Of a DNA stretch of 64,000 nt, positions 27,601-36,015 are shown piece by piece (positions within the stretch are counted from its first letter, which is position 1; every line of letters starts with the position of its first letter). This DNA is from Cellvibrio sp. OA-2007 (GTDB lineage Bacteria > Pseudomonadota > Gammaproteobacteria > Pseudomonadales > Cellvibrionaceae). A program made the translations under genes and the position numbers. Where the stretch lies: contig NZ_BBUL01000020.1 in the NCBI RefSeq assembly GCF_000953825.1, forward strand, positions 248,001 through 312,000. The letters run 5' to 3'. The notes under the pieces are model-generated. The model was not told the origin of the DNA and made no database searches. It saw only the letters and a program-made list of their open reading frames with translations.

Positions 27601-28228
27601 GCTTGGCACCACCACTATTTTGGGAAATACCTCCACCACGTCGACTGCGGATGGCTCTACCTTGGTAAGTACGGCAGCGAGTGGCAACTCAGGTGTGACT
27701 AGCAGTTTCTATGGCGCGGGAACGGTACTTAGCAGTGGTTTGATGGGCGGTGCTTCCTATACCGCTACCCAATGCACGTCTATAGTTTGTTCGGGCGGCT
27801 CAACAGCTGGGCTTGGAATAAGTGGGCTTAGTGGAGCCGGAGCTGGCGGAACAGGTGGTTTTAGCATCGGTCTCGGTCAGGGAACCGGTGGGTTTAGTGG
27901 CGGAACTACCAGTGTTACCCTCGGTTCAGGGCAGACCGTCACGGGAACAGGAACCCTCGCCGGGACGGGAGCTTCGGTAAACCTGAAGCTTGCAGGCACC
28001 TGGAGTCCCGGCAATAAACCGGGAATGCGCAAAACCTCAGCGGCAGAAGATGAGCGCAAGGTATTTGTGGATATTACCGGCGATGCGCTGCAATCGGTGC
28101 AAATCTTTACTCAGGCATCCGGTCTTGTAGAAGTCTTCAAACCCGAAGCCAATGGCCCGGCGTTGACCAAGATGGTGGTGAATGGCAATTCATTGGATAT
28201 GACTCTCACCTTTCCGGCAGCTAAGTAA
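24617..28228 (+). CDS. Secreted InlB-like (divergent B-repeat) repeat protein
   Basis: 1203 residues with a signal peptide to about residue 27 (AQAALA) and AGGG eight bases before ATG. Residues 28-185 form an N-terminal domain of beta type, and 190-245 a short Cys-containing module (NGACGSAVGG..CGC-rich). Seven tandem about 70-residue units follow (about 247-760), each with GYxFxxWxGDCxGxxCxLxxVTxxxxVxANF; this matches the divergent InlB B-repeat (Bacterial repeat domain) family. The paired Cys residues suggest a disulfide in each unit. The last 400 residues are Thr/Ser/Gly-rich, ending in a folded beta-like part (ERKVFVDITGDALQSVQIF). It is probably a cell-surface or extracellular adhesion protein. 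It is followed 12 bases later by a lipoprotein gene, likely a partner. Confidence 0.87.
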   Translation: MASSPLKLLAKVPVLAGLLLTAQAALAGTLTGVSVTPADNTAGATTSYTFTYTTESNLNADTALFYVTFPAGFSVATGACDRITSFTLNPDPGGAICRASYGSGETVGFAVNTGTGGGVSVPGSTQVTVVVGGVTNPATPGDYVFTPGGGIGSSTGIYTAEMADPMFPFELDVAAQQTVTIGTSSAVNGACGSAVGGVFSTAPAADLCAAGAATAVTSNPTTYTWGCNGTGGGTDTAANACSANKGYDLILSISPNSSGSVSCTNDPVIHGGNTTCTPTASPGYSFNNWTGDCSGATCILNNVTSSLNPQANFTLNQYAITTAVSPAPAGTATCTSNPVDHGSDTSCTYTTNPGYTFANWSGDCTGATCDLNGVTGAKSVTANFTSPTFNITVNTSGSGTASCSPNPVNGGSNSTCTASANTGYSFTGWSGDCSGGSCVLTSVASAKTVTANFSLNSYSISGSASPSAGGSVSCDGSVSHGSNGSCIATANTGYTFNGWTGCPSASGNNCSFTNVTSSQSVTANFTINSYSLTAVANPIDAGSVTCTSPVNHGNSASCTANPAAGYRLKEWAGACTGSSCAIASVTANSSVTATFELLPTYSVSTSVSPAGAGFVTCSKDVMEGGTATCTAKANDGYRFASWGGDCAAATTSTCTMQKLTSNKTVSAAFDVASTFTITASMQSILGNSTSLPILVNGVSIASHLRCSANPVSLGKTVSCRFEADILSRDVTFKGWGGECTKVEGQTCIIENMSTDKHLTVYTGILYNSRIVITPAGAGSVWCDKDLLGIFSGIDQSYVPLVQEHCKVVPNVGYELESITDPARCAGASCPVANANFKQKSNTPVVTCESCNASTTVTNTTTTDTASKTSAPDNQGNRTQTNVATTTNTQSGVATTSVTVGAQSSDGTLQPGGSVSTNDLKALVTVGEGSTTLLTNNPVTGNSSKVVITTSGTTISASTPNSADFNLGTMPGSNMSINQTTQGTVIQVADSATGTTLGTTTILGNTSTTSTADGSTLVSTAASGNSGVTSSFYGAGTVLSSGLMGGASYTATQCTSIVCSGGSTAGLGISGLSGAGAGGTGGFSIGLGQGTGGFSGGTTSVTLGSGQTVTGTGTLAGTGASVNLKLAGTWSPGNKPGMRKTSAAEDERKVFVDITGDALQSVQIFTQASGLVEVFKPEANGPALTKMVVNGNSLDMTLTFPAAK

Positions 28229-28240
28229 CAGGAGCAGATT

Positions 28241-28534
28241 ATGAAAAAATTAATGGTTAAGTCATTACTCCTGTTATCGGTAGTTGGCTTGGTGGCCTGC
28301 GGCGGCAGCGATAAAAAGAAGAGCAACAGTTCCAGCAGCGCTCCAGCCAGTAGTGCTGCTGCGAGCAGCTCTTCAGTGAGCAATGTCATGGAAGCGGGTA
28401 AGGAATATCCCTATAGCGCCAACACGAAAATTACCAACACCGGAAAAACGGATCTGGTAGTCACCAAAAAATATTATTGGGAGAGCCAAAAAACCGTGGT
28501 GGTGTTAAAAGAAGGTAGTGCAACAATTGATTGA
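28241..28534 (+). CDS. Small lipoprotein with serine-rich linker
   Basis: 97 residues with a lipoprotein signal (LVACGG, Cys at about residue 21). A Lys/Ser-rich linker (SSSSAPASSAAASSSS) is followed by about 45 residues of likely beta structure. The linker is the same style as in the pectate lyase. The AGGAGC ribosome site and 12-base gap put it in the operon of the InlB-like repeat protein. It is perhaps an outer-membrane anchor or chaperone for that protein; this role is inference. Confidence 0.85.
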   Translation: MKKLMVKSLLLLSVVGLVACGGSDKKKSNSSSSAPASSAAASSSSVSNVMEAGKEYPYSANTKITNTGKTDLVVTKKYYWESQKTVVVLKEGSATID

Positions 28535-28555
28535 CCAACAATGCATTGGTTAAAT

Positions 28556-28580
28556 AAACCCGGTGTGCACCGGGTTTTAT
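28556..28580 (+). terminator. Intrinsic terminator after the lipoprotein gene
   Basis: Stem AAACCCGGTG / CACCGGGTTT with a two-base TG loop and trailing T residues, about 20 bases after the stop. Confidence 0.9.
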
Positions 28581-28616
28581 ATTCGCATAGGTTTGGCAAG
28601 CATATCCGTCCGTGTC

Positions 28617-29378
28617 CTATTCTGCTTCTCCGACAGATTGAGCAACTACGCGAACACCATCTTTGCGCGCCGGTGGCATTTTCGCAATTTCACCTTCAAT
28701 CCAGTTTTTAATTTCTTCGGTTAATTCCTTGCGGTCTTTACCTTCGGTGTTAAAGGGTTCGCTAATCACTACGCGAATGGTGCCGGGATATTTAAGAAAT
28801 TGTCTGTGCGGCCAACATTCGCCGGCATTGTGGGCGACGGCGATAACCGGAACACCGGCGCTGATGGCGATGTCGGCACCGCTGCGGGCGTAGTTGCCAA
28901 CCTGGCCAACCGGTGTGCGGGTGCCTTCGGGAAAGATCATCAAATTATTGCCCTGCTGCAAACGGCGCAGGCCAATTTTTTTAATTTCTTTTAACGCTTG
29001 CATGGGGCTGCTGCGATCTATTGCGATTGGGCGCAAACTTGCCAAACCCCAACCGAAAAATGGGATGCGAAATAATTCCTTTTTAAGGATGGTGCTGACC
29101 GGGCCAAAATAATATTGCAGAAACATAGTTTCCCAGGTGCTTTGGTGTTTGGCCATAATCACACAGGGAAATTTGTCTGCGTGTTTGTTGCCGATAATTT
29201 CAAAGCGTACGCCGCAGCAGAGCCAAATCCAGAACATCACAAAACGGTTCCAGCAAGTCACTATACGCCAGCGCCAGCTGTAGGGAAAAATAGGCCAGAT
29301 AATCACCGCAACCAAACCGGCGATGGCGCTGGTAATGTTGTAACCAATACTGAAAACAAGACTGCGAAGTTTGAGCAC
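28617..29378 (-). CDS. plsC: 1-acyl-sn-glycerol-3-phosphate acyltransferase
   Basis: 253-residue inner-membrane acyltransferase that adds the second acyl chain to lysophosphatidic acid. Motif I reads KHQSTWET (the H-x4-D/E catalytic motif in its Glu form), motif III FPEGTRTP, and motif IV-like VIAVAHNAGECWP. One N-terminal membrane helix is present. It is the last gene of the minus-strand glyQ-glyS-gmhB-plsC run, an order shared with Pseudomonas. It starts 24 bases after gmhB. Confidence 0.94.
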   Translation of the reverse strand: MLKLRSLVFSIGYNITSAIAGLVAVIIWPIFPYSWRWRIVTCWNRFVMFWIWLCCGVRFEIIGNKHADKFPCVIMAKHQSTWETMFLQYYFGPVSTILKKELFRIPFFGWGLASLRPIAIDRSSPMQALKEIKKIGLRRLQQGNNLMIFPEGTRTPVGQVGNYARSGADIAISAGVPVIAVAHNAGECWPHRQFLKYPGTIRVVISEPFNTEGKDRKELTEEIKNWIEGEIAKMPPARKDGVRVVAQSVGEAE

Positions 29379-29402
29379 GTTAATTCCTGTTAGCTGGAGT
29401 AA

Positions 29403-29978
29403 TCAGTGAGTGGTGGCGAGAATAAAATCGGCGGCGGCAGCAAGGTTATCAAATACCTGTACTTGATCGGCATCGATAATGGGTGGTGTGGTTTGAAAAC
29501 TGGGAACTGTTAATTGCGCCAGAGTGCGCACGCCATTGCCAGTTTTTACCAGCACAGGTTTACAGCCTTTTTGTACGGCGGCTTGCAAATCACGCAGGCT
29601 GTCGCCAATAAAATAACAGCTTTCTACTGAGGTATTAAATTCTGCTTCAATAGCATCCAGCAACCCGGGTTTGGGTTTGCGGCATTTGCAATTGTCGTCG
29701 GGGTGATGTGGGCAATAAAAAATACCACCGAGCTCACCGCCAGTTTCTTCCACGCGCTGGGTAATTTTTTCGTGCATGGCTTCCAGGTCTTCCAACTCAA
29801 ATTTACCTTTGGCTAGCCCCGCTTGGTTGGTGGCGATTACCACCGTAAACCCGGCTTTGTTCAAGCGCACAATCGCATCGATGCTACCGGCAATTGGAAT
29901 GCATTCGTCAGCGCTTTTTACATAGTCATCGCGGTCGTGATTAATCACACCATCGCGGTCGAGAATAATTAGTTTCAT
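29403..29978 (-). CDS. gmhB: D-glycero-beta-D-manno-heptose-1,7-bisphosphate 7-phosphatase
   Basis: 191-residue HAD-family phosphatase of ADP-heptose (LPS inner core) synthesis. The nucleophile motif DRDGVIN (D7, D9) follows MKLIIL; then ATNQAG (motif II), KPKPG (motif III Lys) and GDSLRDLQAA (motif IV). The zinc-binding cysteine cluster CPHHPDDNCKC is complete. It is the third gene of the glyQ-glyS-gmhB-plsC set. Confidence 0.95.
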   Translation of the reverse strand: MKLIILDRDGVINHDRDDYVKSADECIPIAGSIDAIVRLNKAGFTVVIATNQAGLAKGKFELEDLEAMHEKITQRVEETGGELGGIFYCPHHPDDNCKCRKPKPGLLDAIEAEFNTSVESCYFIGDSLRDLQAAVQKGCKPVLVKTGNGVRTLAQLTVPSFQTTPPIIDADQVQVFDNLAAAADFILATTH

Positions 29979-30008
29979 GGGTTACTCGGTGGGTATTTAG
30001 AGCGTCAT

Positions 30009-30035
30009 CGTCATCCCCGCTGCGCGAGGATGACG
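30009..30035. repeat. REP-like hairpin between glyS and gmhB
   Basis: Stem CGTCATCC/GGATGACG extended by CGC/GCG across one mismatch, loop TGC. It is of the common intergenic CGTCATCCCCGC..GATGACG palindrome type. It may stabilise or terminate the glyS mRNA on the minus strand. Confidence 0.75.
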
Positions 30036-30065
30036 ACTCCCTTTAAAAATCAATTCGCGGTCAAT

Positions 30066-30096
30066 GGTGGGTATCGCAACGCTCCACCCACCCTAC
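30066..30096. repeat. Half copy of the GGGTATCG..CTCCACCCA palindromic repeat
   Basis: GGTGGGTATCG..CTCCACCCACCCTAC matches 25 of 31 bases of the right arm of the 67-bp palindrome at 43955-44021. It lies just after the glyS stop, next to the REP-like hairpin. It is a degraded member of a dispersed repeat family. Confidence 0.75.
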
Positions 30097-30099
30097 GAA

Positions 30100-32178
30100 T
30101 TAGTTTTTCGCTGGCACCAGATAAGAAATATCTGCTACTTCCAAAAACAACCCGCGCAGTTGTTGCAATAACGCCAAGCGGTTTTGTTGCAGCGCTGGGT
30201 CTTCACACATCACCATCACGCCGTCAAAAAACGCATCGACCGGTTGTTGTAAGTCGGCGAGTGCAGCAAGTGCCTTGGTGTATTCACGTGCGGCAAACAG
30301 CGGCGCCACTACAGCTGCTTTTGCGCTGACCGCTTGCGCCAAGGTTTTTTCTGCATCTTCTTGCAACAATGCAGTATTGACCTCGGTGCTCGGCGCGGCA
30401 TTTTGTTTGGCGAGAATATTGGATACACGTTTGTTCGCCGCAGCTAATGCCTGTGCTTGCGGCAACTTGCTGAATTCGTTTACCGCAAGTACACGCTGAT
30501 TGATATCCAAAGGTTGTGACAATTGTTTTGCCGTTACCGATTGGAAAACTTCAGCGGGGATATTTGCATCTTCAAAAAATGCGCGGAAACGTTCAAGCAT
30601 ATAAGCCAAAACCTGCTCGACTAATTCATCACCAACGGTGAGATTGGTGTGTTGGCTTTTTGCAAAAGTTAATAAGTCGCGCAAATCGAGGGCAAGATTT
30701 TTTTCCACCAACAAACGCAGAACCGCGATGCTGGCGCGGCGCAGTGCAAACGGATCTTTTGAGCCAGTTGGCTGTTGGCCGATGCCAAAAATACCGGTGA
30801 TGGTATCGAGGCGGTCAGCGAGTGCGATAATAGTGCCGGTCATGGTCTGCGGTAATTGGTCACCGGCAAAGCGCGGCATATATTGCTCGTTCATCGCCGC
30901 CGCCACTTCGGCGTTTTCGCCATCGTTAATTGCATAATAATAACCAGCGATACCTTGCATATCGTCAAACTCGCCCACCATGTTGGTCACTAAGTCTGAT
31001 TTACAAAGCTGCGCAGCGCGCTCAGCGGATGCAGCATCGGCATTTAATTTGCCAGCGATAAGTTTTGCAAGGCCAGCAACACGTTCGGTTTTGTCAAAGA
31101 TAGTGCCGAGTTGCGCTTGGAATACGATGGTTTTTAACCGCTCGCGCAATGATGCAAGCGTGGTTTTTTTATCGGTTTCAAAAAAGAACGCGGCGTCCGA
31201 CAAACGTGGGCGAATTACCCGCTCGTTGCCGTCGATAATTTGCGCTGCATCTTTGCTTTGAATATTGGCCACGGTGATAAAGTTGTTTTTCAACTTGCCG
31301 TTGGCATCCACCACATGGAAATATTTTTGGTGTTCTTTCATCGACGCAATCAGTGCCTCAGAAGGAACAGCGAGGAAACGCTCTTCAAATTTTCCAGTCA
31401 GCGCCACTGGCCATTCAACAAGGGCGGTAACTTCGTCGAGTAAGTCGGCATCAATCACTGCCACACCGCCCACTTTTTTCGCTTCGGCTTCTACTTGTTG
31501 TTTGATGGTTGCACCGCGCGCGGCAAAATCCGCCACCACAAAACCAGTGTCTTTTAATACGCTGGCGTAGTCGCTCGCTTTCGCTAGGTCGATCGCGTTG
31601 TTGTAATGAAAACGGTGACCACGGGTGGTGCGGCCAGCGCTTAAACCTAAAATGTTTGCTGCAATCACATCGCTGCCAAACAGCATCACCAACCAATGCA
31701 CCGGGCGCACAAACTCTTCGCGTTTTGCGCCCCACTTCATGCGCTTGGCAATCGGCAACTTGGCGAGTGCGTCAGTCACTATCGCTTCCAACAAGGAAAC
31801 CGTTTTTTTACCTTCGTTGGTAATACGCGCGACTAACTTGTCGGCTTTACCGTCGTTTTCAGCTTTTAATTCGCTTGCGGCGATGCCATTTTTTTCGGCG
31901 AATGCGAGCGCTGCTTTAGTCGGCTGGCCATCTTTATCAAACGCGATAGCTGCTGGTGGGCCCCACACAACCAATTCTTTGGCGGGTGTTTCGCTGGCGA
32001 GATTTTCTACCAGTACGGCTAAACGGCGCGGCGCAGCAAAAGGTTTAATCGCAGTGAAAGATAATTCCGCTGCTTTCAAACTTGCTTCGATGGTCTCGGC
32101 AAACGAGGCCATTAAATTCTTCAACGCTTTGGGTGGTAACTCTTCGGTTCCCAATTCAACTAAAAAATCAGCAGACAT
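30100..32178 (-). CDS. glyS: Glycyl-tRNA synthetase beta subunit
   Basis: 692 residues, the normal length for GlyS of the alpha2beta2 bacterial enzyme that charges tRNA-Gly. It begins [19 protein letters not shown], contains HRFH and the HD-like segments DFDDMQGIAGYYYA, and ends with the anticodon-binding region (FFDGVMVMCEDPALQQNRLALLQQL). The ATG overlaps the glyQ stop by one base (TAATG). Confidence 0.98.
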   Translation of the reverse strand: MSADFLVELGTEELPPKALKNLMASFAETIEASLKAAELSFTAIKPFAAPRRLAVLVENLASETPAKELVVWGPPAAIAFDKDGQPTKAALAFAEKNGIAASELKAENDGKADKLVARITNEGKKTVSLLEAIVTDALAKLPIAKRMKWGAKREEFVRPVHWLVMLFGSDVIAANILGLSAGRTTRGHRFHYNNAIDLAKASDYASVLKDTGFVVADFAARGATIKQQVEAEAKKVGGVAVIDADLLDEVTALVEWPVALTGKFEERFLAVPSEALIASMKEHQKYFHVVDANGKLKNNFITVANIQSKDAAQIIDGNERVIRPRLSDAAFFFETDKKTTLASLRERLKTIVFQAQLGTIFDKTERVAGLAKLIAGKLNADAASAERAAQLCKSDLVTNMVGEFDDMQGIAGYYYAINDGENAEVAAAMNEQYMPRFAGDQLPQTMTGTIIALADRLDTITGIFGIGQQPTGSKDPFALRRASIAVLRLLVEKNLALDLRDLLTFAKSQHTNLTVGDELVEQVLAYMLERFRAFFEDANIPAEVFQSVTAKQLSQPLDINQRVLAVNEFSKLPQAQALAAANKRVSNILAKQNAAPSTEVNTALLQEDAEKTLAQAVSAKAAVVAPLFAAREYTKALAALADLQQPVDAFFDGVMVMCEDPALQQNRLALLQQLRGLFLEVADISYLVPAKN

Positions 32179-33128
32179 TATTTTTCCTCCGCAATTGCGG
32201 CGAGCAATTCGTTGCGTAGTGCTTCAGGTGCAAGGGGGAAGCCGAGGTTTTTGCGGCTATCGTAATAGGCTTGAGCAACGGCGCGGGACAAGGTGCGCAC
32301 GCGCAAAATAAAACGCTGGCGCTCGGTAACGGAAATTGCGTGGCGTGCATCGAGCAAGTTAAACGCGTGGGAGGCTTTCATCACCATTTCGTAGGCGGGC
32401 AGCGGCAGATTTTTTTCCATCAACCGCTGACTCTCTTGTTCGTAGAAATCGAAATTGCTGAACAAAAATGCGGTGTCGGCTTCTTCGAAATTGTAGGTGG
32501 ATTGCTCCACTTCGTTTTGATGAAACACATCGCCGTAGGTGACCTTGTCGCCGTTGGGATTAATCGTCCAGACCAAGTCGAAAATCGAATCCACACCCTG
32601 CAGGTACATAGCAATACGCTCGATACCATAGGTAATTTCGCCGGTTACAGGGAAACACTCCAACCCGCCGACTTGTTGGAAATAAGTAAATTGCGTTACT
32701 TCCATACCGTTGAGCCAAACTTCCCAACCCAGACCCCAAGCGCCCAAGGTTGGCGATTCCCAGTTGTCTTCAACGAAACGGATGTCGTGCACCAGCGTAT
32801 CTATACCCATCTCGCGCAGTGAACCCAAATAGAGTTCCTGAATATTGGCGGGCGATGGTTTAAGCGCTACCTGAAATTGATAGTAGTGTTGCAAGCGGTT
32901 GGGGTTTTCACCGTAACGACCGTCTTTGGGGCGACGACAGGGCTGAACGTAGGCGGTATTCCAGGTTTCCGGGCCGATAGCGCGCAGGAAAGTGGCCGGG
33001 TGAAAAGTACCGGCGCCGACTTCGAGGTCGAGTGGTTGCAGAATCACGCAGCCTTGGCGCGCCCAATAATCTTGCAGGGCGAGAATCAAACCCTGAAAAG
33101 TGCTTACGTCATAACGTTTTTCAGACAT
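32178..33128 (-). CDS. glyQ: Glycyl-tRNA synthetase alpha subunit
   Basis: 316 residues, class II catalytic subunit. It shows [29 protein letters not shown] and [36 protein letters not shown] (motif 2), and [24 protein letters not shown] at the C-terminus. First gene of the minus-strand operon; the promoter must lie in 33129-33350, where it is divergent from the cytochrome b561 gene. Confidence 0.98.
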   Translation of the reverse strand: MSEKRYDVSTFQGLILALQDYWARQGCVILQPLDLEVGAGTFHPATFLRAIGPETWNTAYVQPCRRPKDGRYGENPNRLQHYYQFQVALKPSPANIQELYLGSLREMGIDTLVHDIRFVEDNWESPTLGAWGLGWEVWLNGMEVTQFTYFQQVGGLECFPVTGEITYGIERIAMYLQGVDSIFDLVWTINPNGDKVTYGDVFHQNEVEQSTYNFEEADTAFLFSNFDFYEQESQRLMEKNLPLPAYEMVMKASHAFNLLDARHAISVTERQRFILRVRTLSRAVAQAYYDSRKNLGFPLAPEALRNELLAAIAEEK

Positions 33129-33350
33129 GGTAGACCTAATCGGTTAAAGGTGGTCAGTAGGAATTGACGATAGAAAAATGCGGCGATTATAGCTGCCAAC
33201 GCCCGCTAATGGCAGGGCTGGGTCAAGATCCGTAAAAAATCCTCTGGACGGGGAACAATTCCTGCCACGATTAGACCAATACCCACTCGCTATCAACTCT
33301 GTTTAATTAAGCCGATAACAACTACATCTTTCATAAAACAAGGAAACCCT

Positions 33351-33896
33351 ATGGATACCCCACAAAAATTCAGTCCTCTCACCATCGCCCTGCACTGGGT
33401 GATAGCGCTCAGCATTATCGCCATGTTGGGTGTAGGTTTTTATATGTCAATTAACGAGTACTACCCGCTGTACGACTGGCATAAATCCTTTGGTGTGCTG
33501 ATTTTTTTTGTGGTGCTGGTGCGAGTTTGGTGGCGGGTGAAAAACGGTTGGCCGGTGCCAGTGCGTGCTTATCCAGCATTGGAGCATCGGGTGGCGCAGG
33601 TTACTCATTGGGTATTGATTGTCGGCACGGTGTTGATGCCAATCTCGGGCATGCTGTATTCCGGTTTGGGTGGTTGGGGCATTAAGGTATTTGGCTGGGC
33701 GATGGTGGCGGGCAATAAGAATCCGGCGACCGGTCAGACTGAACCTATCCATGCCGGCTTGGCAGAGCTGGGTGAGTTTACCCATGAGTGGTTGGGATAT
33801 GTGTTGGTAGTCGCAATTACCCTTCACCTTGCTGGTGCACTTAAGCATCACTGGCTCGATAAAGACCGCACCCTTTTGCGCATGTTGGGGCGCTAA
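33351..33896 (+). CDS. Cytochrome b561 family protein
   Basis: 181-residue four-helix inner-membrane di-heme cytochrome b561 (CybB type). The conserved His residues are seen in ALHWVIAL, WHKSFG, EHRVAQVTHW and HEWLGYVLVVAITLHLAGALKHH. It transfers electrons from quinol, possibly to superoxide as known for E. coli CybB. It is a single gene, divergent from glyQ. Confidence 0.93.
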   Translation: MDTPQKFSPLTIALHWVIALSIIAMLGVGFYMSINEYYPLYDWHKSFGVLIFFVVLVRVWWRVKNGWPVPVRAYPALEHRVAQVTHWVLIVGTVLMPISGMLYSGLGGWGIKVFGWAMVAGNKNPATGQTEPIHAGLAELGEFTHEWLGYVLVVAITLHLAGALKHHWLDKDRTLLRMLGR

Positions 33897-34111
33897 CCAC
33901 CTGCGCCGAGCGCCGAATTAGTGCGTTGTTACGGTCGTTTTACGTGCCGAGTAAAGCCCACGTAAACACTGAGTAAATCCAGCGTAAAAGCCGGTTTGGG
34001 TGGGTTTTAATCTACCGGGCACAGGCCTATGTTGTAATTACAGCGCGAGTGAAGCGGCCAATATTCCGGTCGCCACCCCCCTGGATCACAACTATCGTCA
34101 TGGGGTTTGTT

Positions 34112-34678
34112 ATGAAAAATTTAAGTGTGTTTGCGTTAGCGGCGAATGACCATTTGGTACAGCCAGAAGAGTTTAGCGATGTGCAGGCCAATACCCCCGC
34201 ACTGGCGATTCTCACCGATTTCCGCAGCCACAAGCCGCATATGATCGATAGCCACTTGGAAGCGACCGAAGCGCTGGAGATGATGTTGGCGGAAGATGTT
34301 ACTACCAAGCTGGTGGTTGATGACCGCAAAGAATTTATCGGCGTGATCGGTGCCAATGATTTGGCTGATCACAATATGTTGCTCAAACAAATGGCGCTGC
34401 ACATCAAACGCGATGAGCTGTTAGTGCGCGATTTAATGCATGCCCGCGCCAGTATCCGCGCAATTGAATACGACCAACTTAAATCAGCAACGGTAGCGGA
34501 TTTGGTCTCTACCATGAAAAAGTCCCATCAGGAGTATTTGCTGGTAGTCGATAAGGATGCCCATCATATTCGCGGTATTGTTTCTGCGCGTGAAATTGCC
34601 AGCCGGTTGCATACGCCAGTAGAGATCGAAAAAGAGCTGACTTTTGTGGATATTTTTACTGCTGTGACAGCGCACTAA
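34112..34678 (+). CDS. CBS-domain pair protein
   Basis: 188 residues from ATG 34112, chosen for GGGG at 34102-34105; an in-frame upstream Met at 34049 lacks a site. Two CBS motifs (about residues 45-110 and 115-185) form one Bateman module, with LMHARASIRAIEYDQLKSATVADLVSTMKKSHQEYLLVVD. There is no attached enzyme or transporter domain. Such modules bind adenosyl nucleotides; the role here is unknown. Confidence 0.88.
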   Translation: MKNLSVFALAANDHLVQPEEFSDVQANTPALAILTDFRSHKPHMIDSHLEATEALEMMLAEDVTTKLVVDDRKEFIGVIGANDLADHNMLLKQMALHIKRDELLVRDLMHARASIRAIEYDQLKSATVADLVSTMKKSHQEYLLVVDKDAHHIRGIVSAREIASRLHTPVEIEKELTFVDIFTAVTAH

Positions 34679-34742
34679 ACTGCTGAAAATATTATTCACT
34701 GCTCCGTATTTGTTACTACCGAGTTTTCGGCTATGTATGTAC

Positions 34743-34864
34743 CTCATCCCCAGAGGCGGGATTCAGTTGAAATGGGAATGGTCATACCCGCTTGCGGGTA
34801 TCCATTCATAGGTTTAACTACCATCAAAAGCTGGACTCCCGCGCGCGGGAGTGGCGATGATAGT
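34743..34864. repeat. REP-like hairpin cluster in the gap 34679-35012
   Basis: The 334-base gap has three palindromes: ATCCC..GGGAT near 34746, ATACCCGC-TT-GCGGGTAT (34784-34801), and the perfect 18-bp ACTCCCGCG/CGCGGGAGT (34835-34852), the last inside a wider imperfect stem CTACCATC/GATGATAG. They resemble REP-like intergenic repeats. The rest of the gap shows nothing besides the presumed promoter of the downstream acyltransferase. Confidence 0.75.
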
Positions 34865-35012
34865 TAATAGGAATCTGCGCTAACAGCGCCGCTCACCGCA
34901 GTAGCATTTTGCTCTCTTGCCAAAACTGAGTGTGAATTGCAACACACTCATTCAGTTAGTAACCGATTTCCGGTAAGCTGCGCGCACTTTTTGTTGTACT
35001 GGCGCAGGTTTC

Positions 35013-35897
35013 ATGAAAGACCACTTGGCACCGCTTATTTTTAAACTACTGGCGCTCTTGCCGCTGGGGTTGTTGCGCGCGTTGGGGAACCTGATTGGTT
35101 CACTGATGTGGCTGCTCAATGGCCGCGCCGCCAAGGTCACGCGCGAAAATATCGCGCTCTGTTTTCCTGAACTCTCCGCCGCAGATCAAACCCGTCTCGC
35201 CCGTCAAAGCCTGCGTGAAACTGGCAAAACGGCGATGGAAGCCGGTGCTATTTGGCGTAACTCCTGGCCTTGGCTGCAAGGAAAAATTGTCGCGCTGGAA
35301 GGCGATGAAATCCTGCGCGCAAAATTGGCCGAGGGGAAAGGGGTGTTGGTGCTGGCGCCGCATCATGGCAATTGGGAAGTAGTGGCGCCTTATCTGGCGA
35401 GCATCGCCAATCTGACCGCTATGTATCAACCCCTCGATAACCCCAAGATGGATGAACTGGTGCTGGCCGGGCGCAGTAAACTAAATATCACTATGGCGCC
35501 CACCAATCGCAAAGGGGTGATGATGCTGTTCAAGGCGCTGCAGGGCGGCACGATTGTAGGCATACTGCCCGACCAGGTTCCGGGGCGCGATGCAGGTATT
35601 GAAATCGCACCTTTTATGGGGCAGCCAGCCTTGACCATGACGCTGGTGCATGGGTTGGCGCAGCGCACCGGGTGCGCGGTTTGCTCCTGTTATGCCGAGC
35701 GGGTCAGCGGCGGTTTTAAAATGGTAGTGTTAGAGGCCGATGCGGCGATTTACAGCGAAGATCAGGCAACTGCAGTTGCCGGTTTGAACGAGAGTGTTGC
35801 CGCCTGTGTGCGACGCGCGCCCGCCCAGTATCAATGGGAGTACAAGCGCTTTCGGCGCCTGCCGCCGGAATATCCCAAACGCTATCAATTTAAATAA
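35013..35897 (+). CDS. Lipid A biosynthesis-type (LpxL/HtrB) acyltransferase
   Basis: 294-residue inner-membrane-associated acyltransferase of the LpxL/LpxM (lysophospholipid acyltransferase) family that adds secondary acyl chains to lipid A. It has one N-terminal hydrophobic segment and the catalytic motif APHHGNWE (H-x4-E). Also seen are GILPDQVPGRDAG and the C-terminal QYQWEYKRFRRLP typical of the family. Single gene; which lipid A position it acts on cannot be told. Confidence 0.92.
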   Translation: MKDHLAPLIFKLLALLPLGLLRALGNLIGSLMWLLNGRAAKVTRENIALCFPELSAADQTRLARQSLRETGKTAMEAGAIWRNSWPWLQGKIVALEGDEILRAKLAEGKGVLVLAPHHGNWEVVAPYLASIANLTAMYQPLDNPKMDELVLAGRSKLNITMAPTNRKGVMMLFKALQGGTIVGILPDQVPGRDAGIEIAPFMGQPALTMTLVHGLAQRTGCAVCSCYAERVSGGFKMVVLEADAAIYSEDQATAVAGLNESVAACVRRAPAQYQWEYKRFRRLPPEYPKRYQFK

Positions 35898-36015
35898 TGG
35901 TTTGAATCAGGACGCCAGTTAAATCTGTGTGCAAGGATGTGTTAACAAACTTCAGCGGCTACAATTAGACCACTGTTTTTTTATAACCCTTTCTCCCATA
36001 TTTTCGGTTGTTGTG

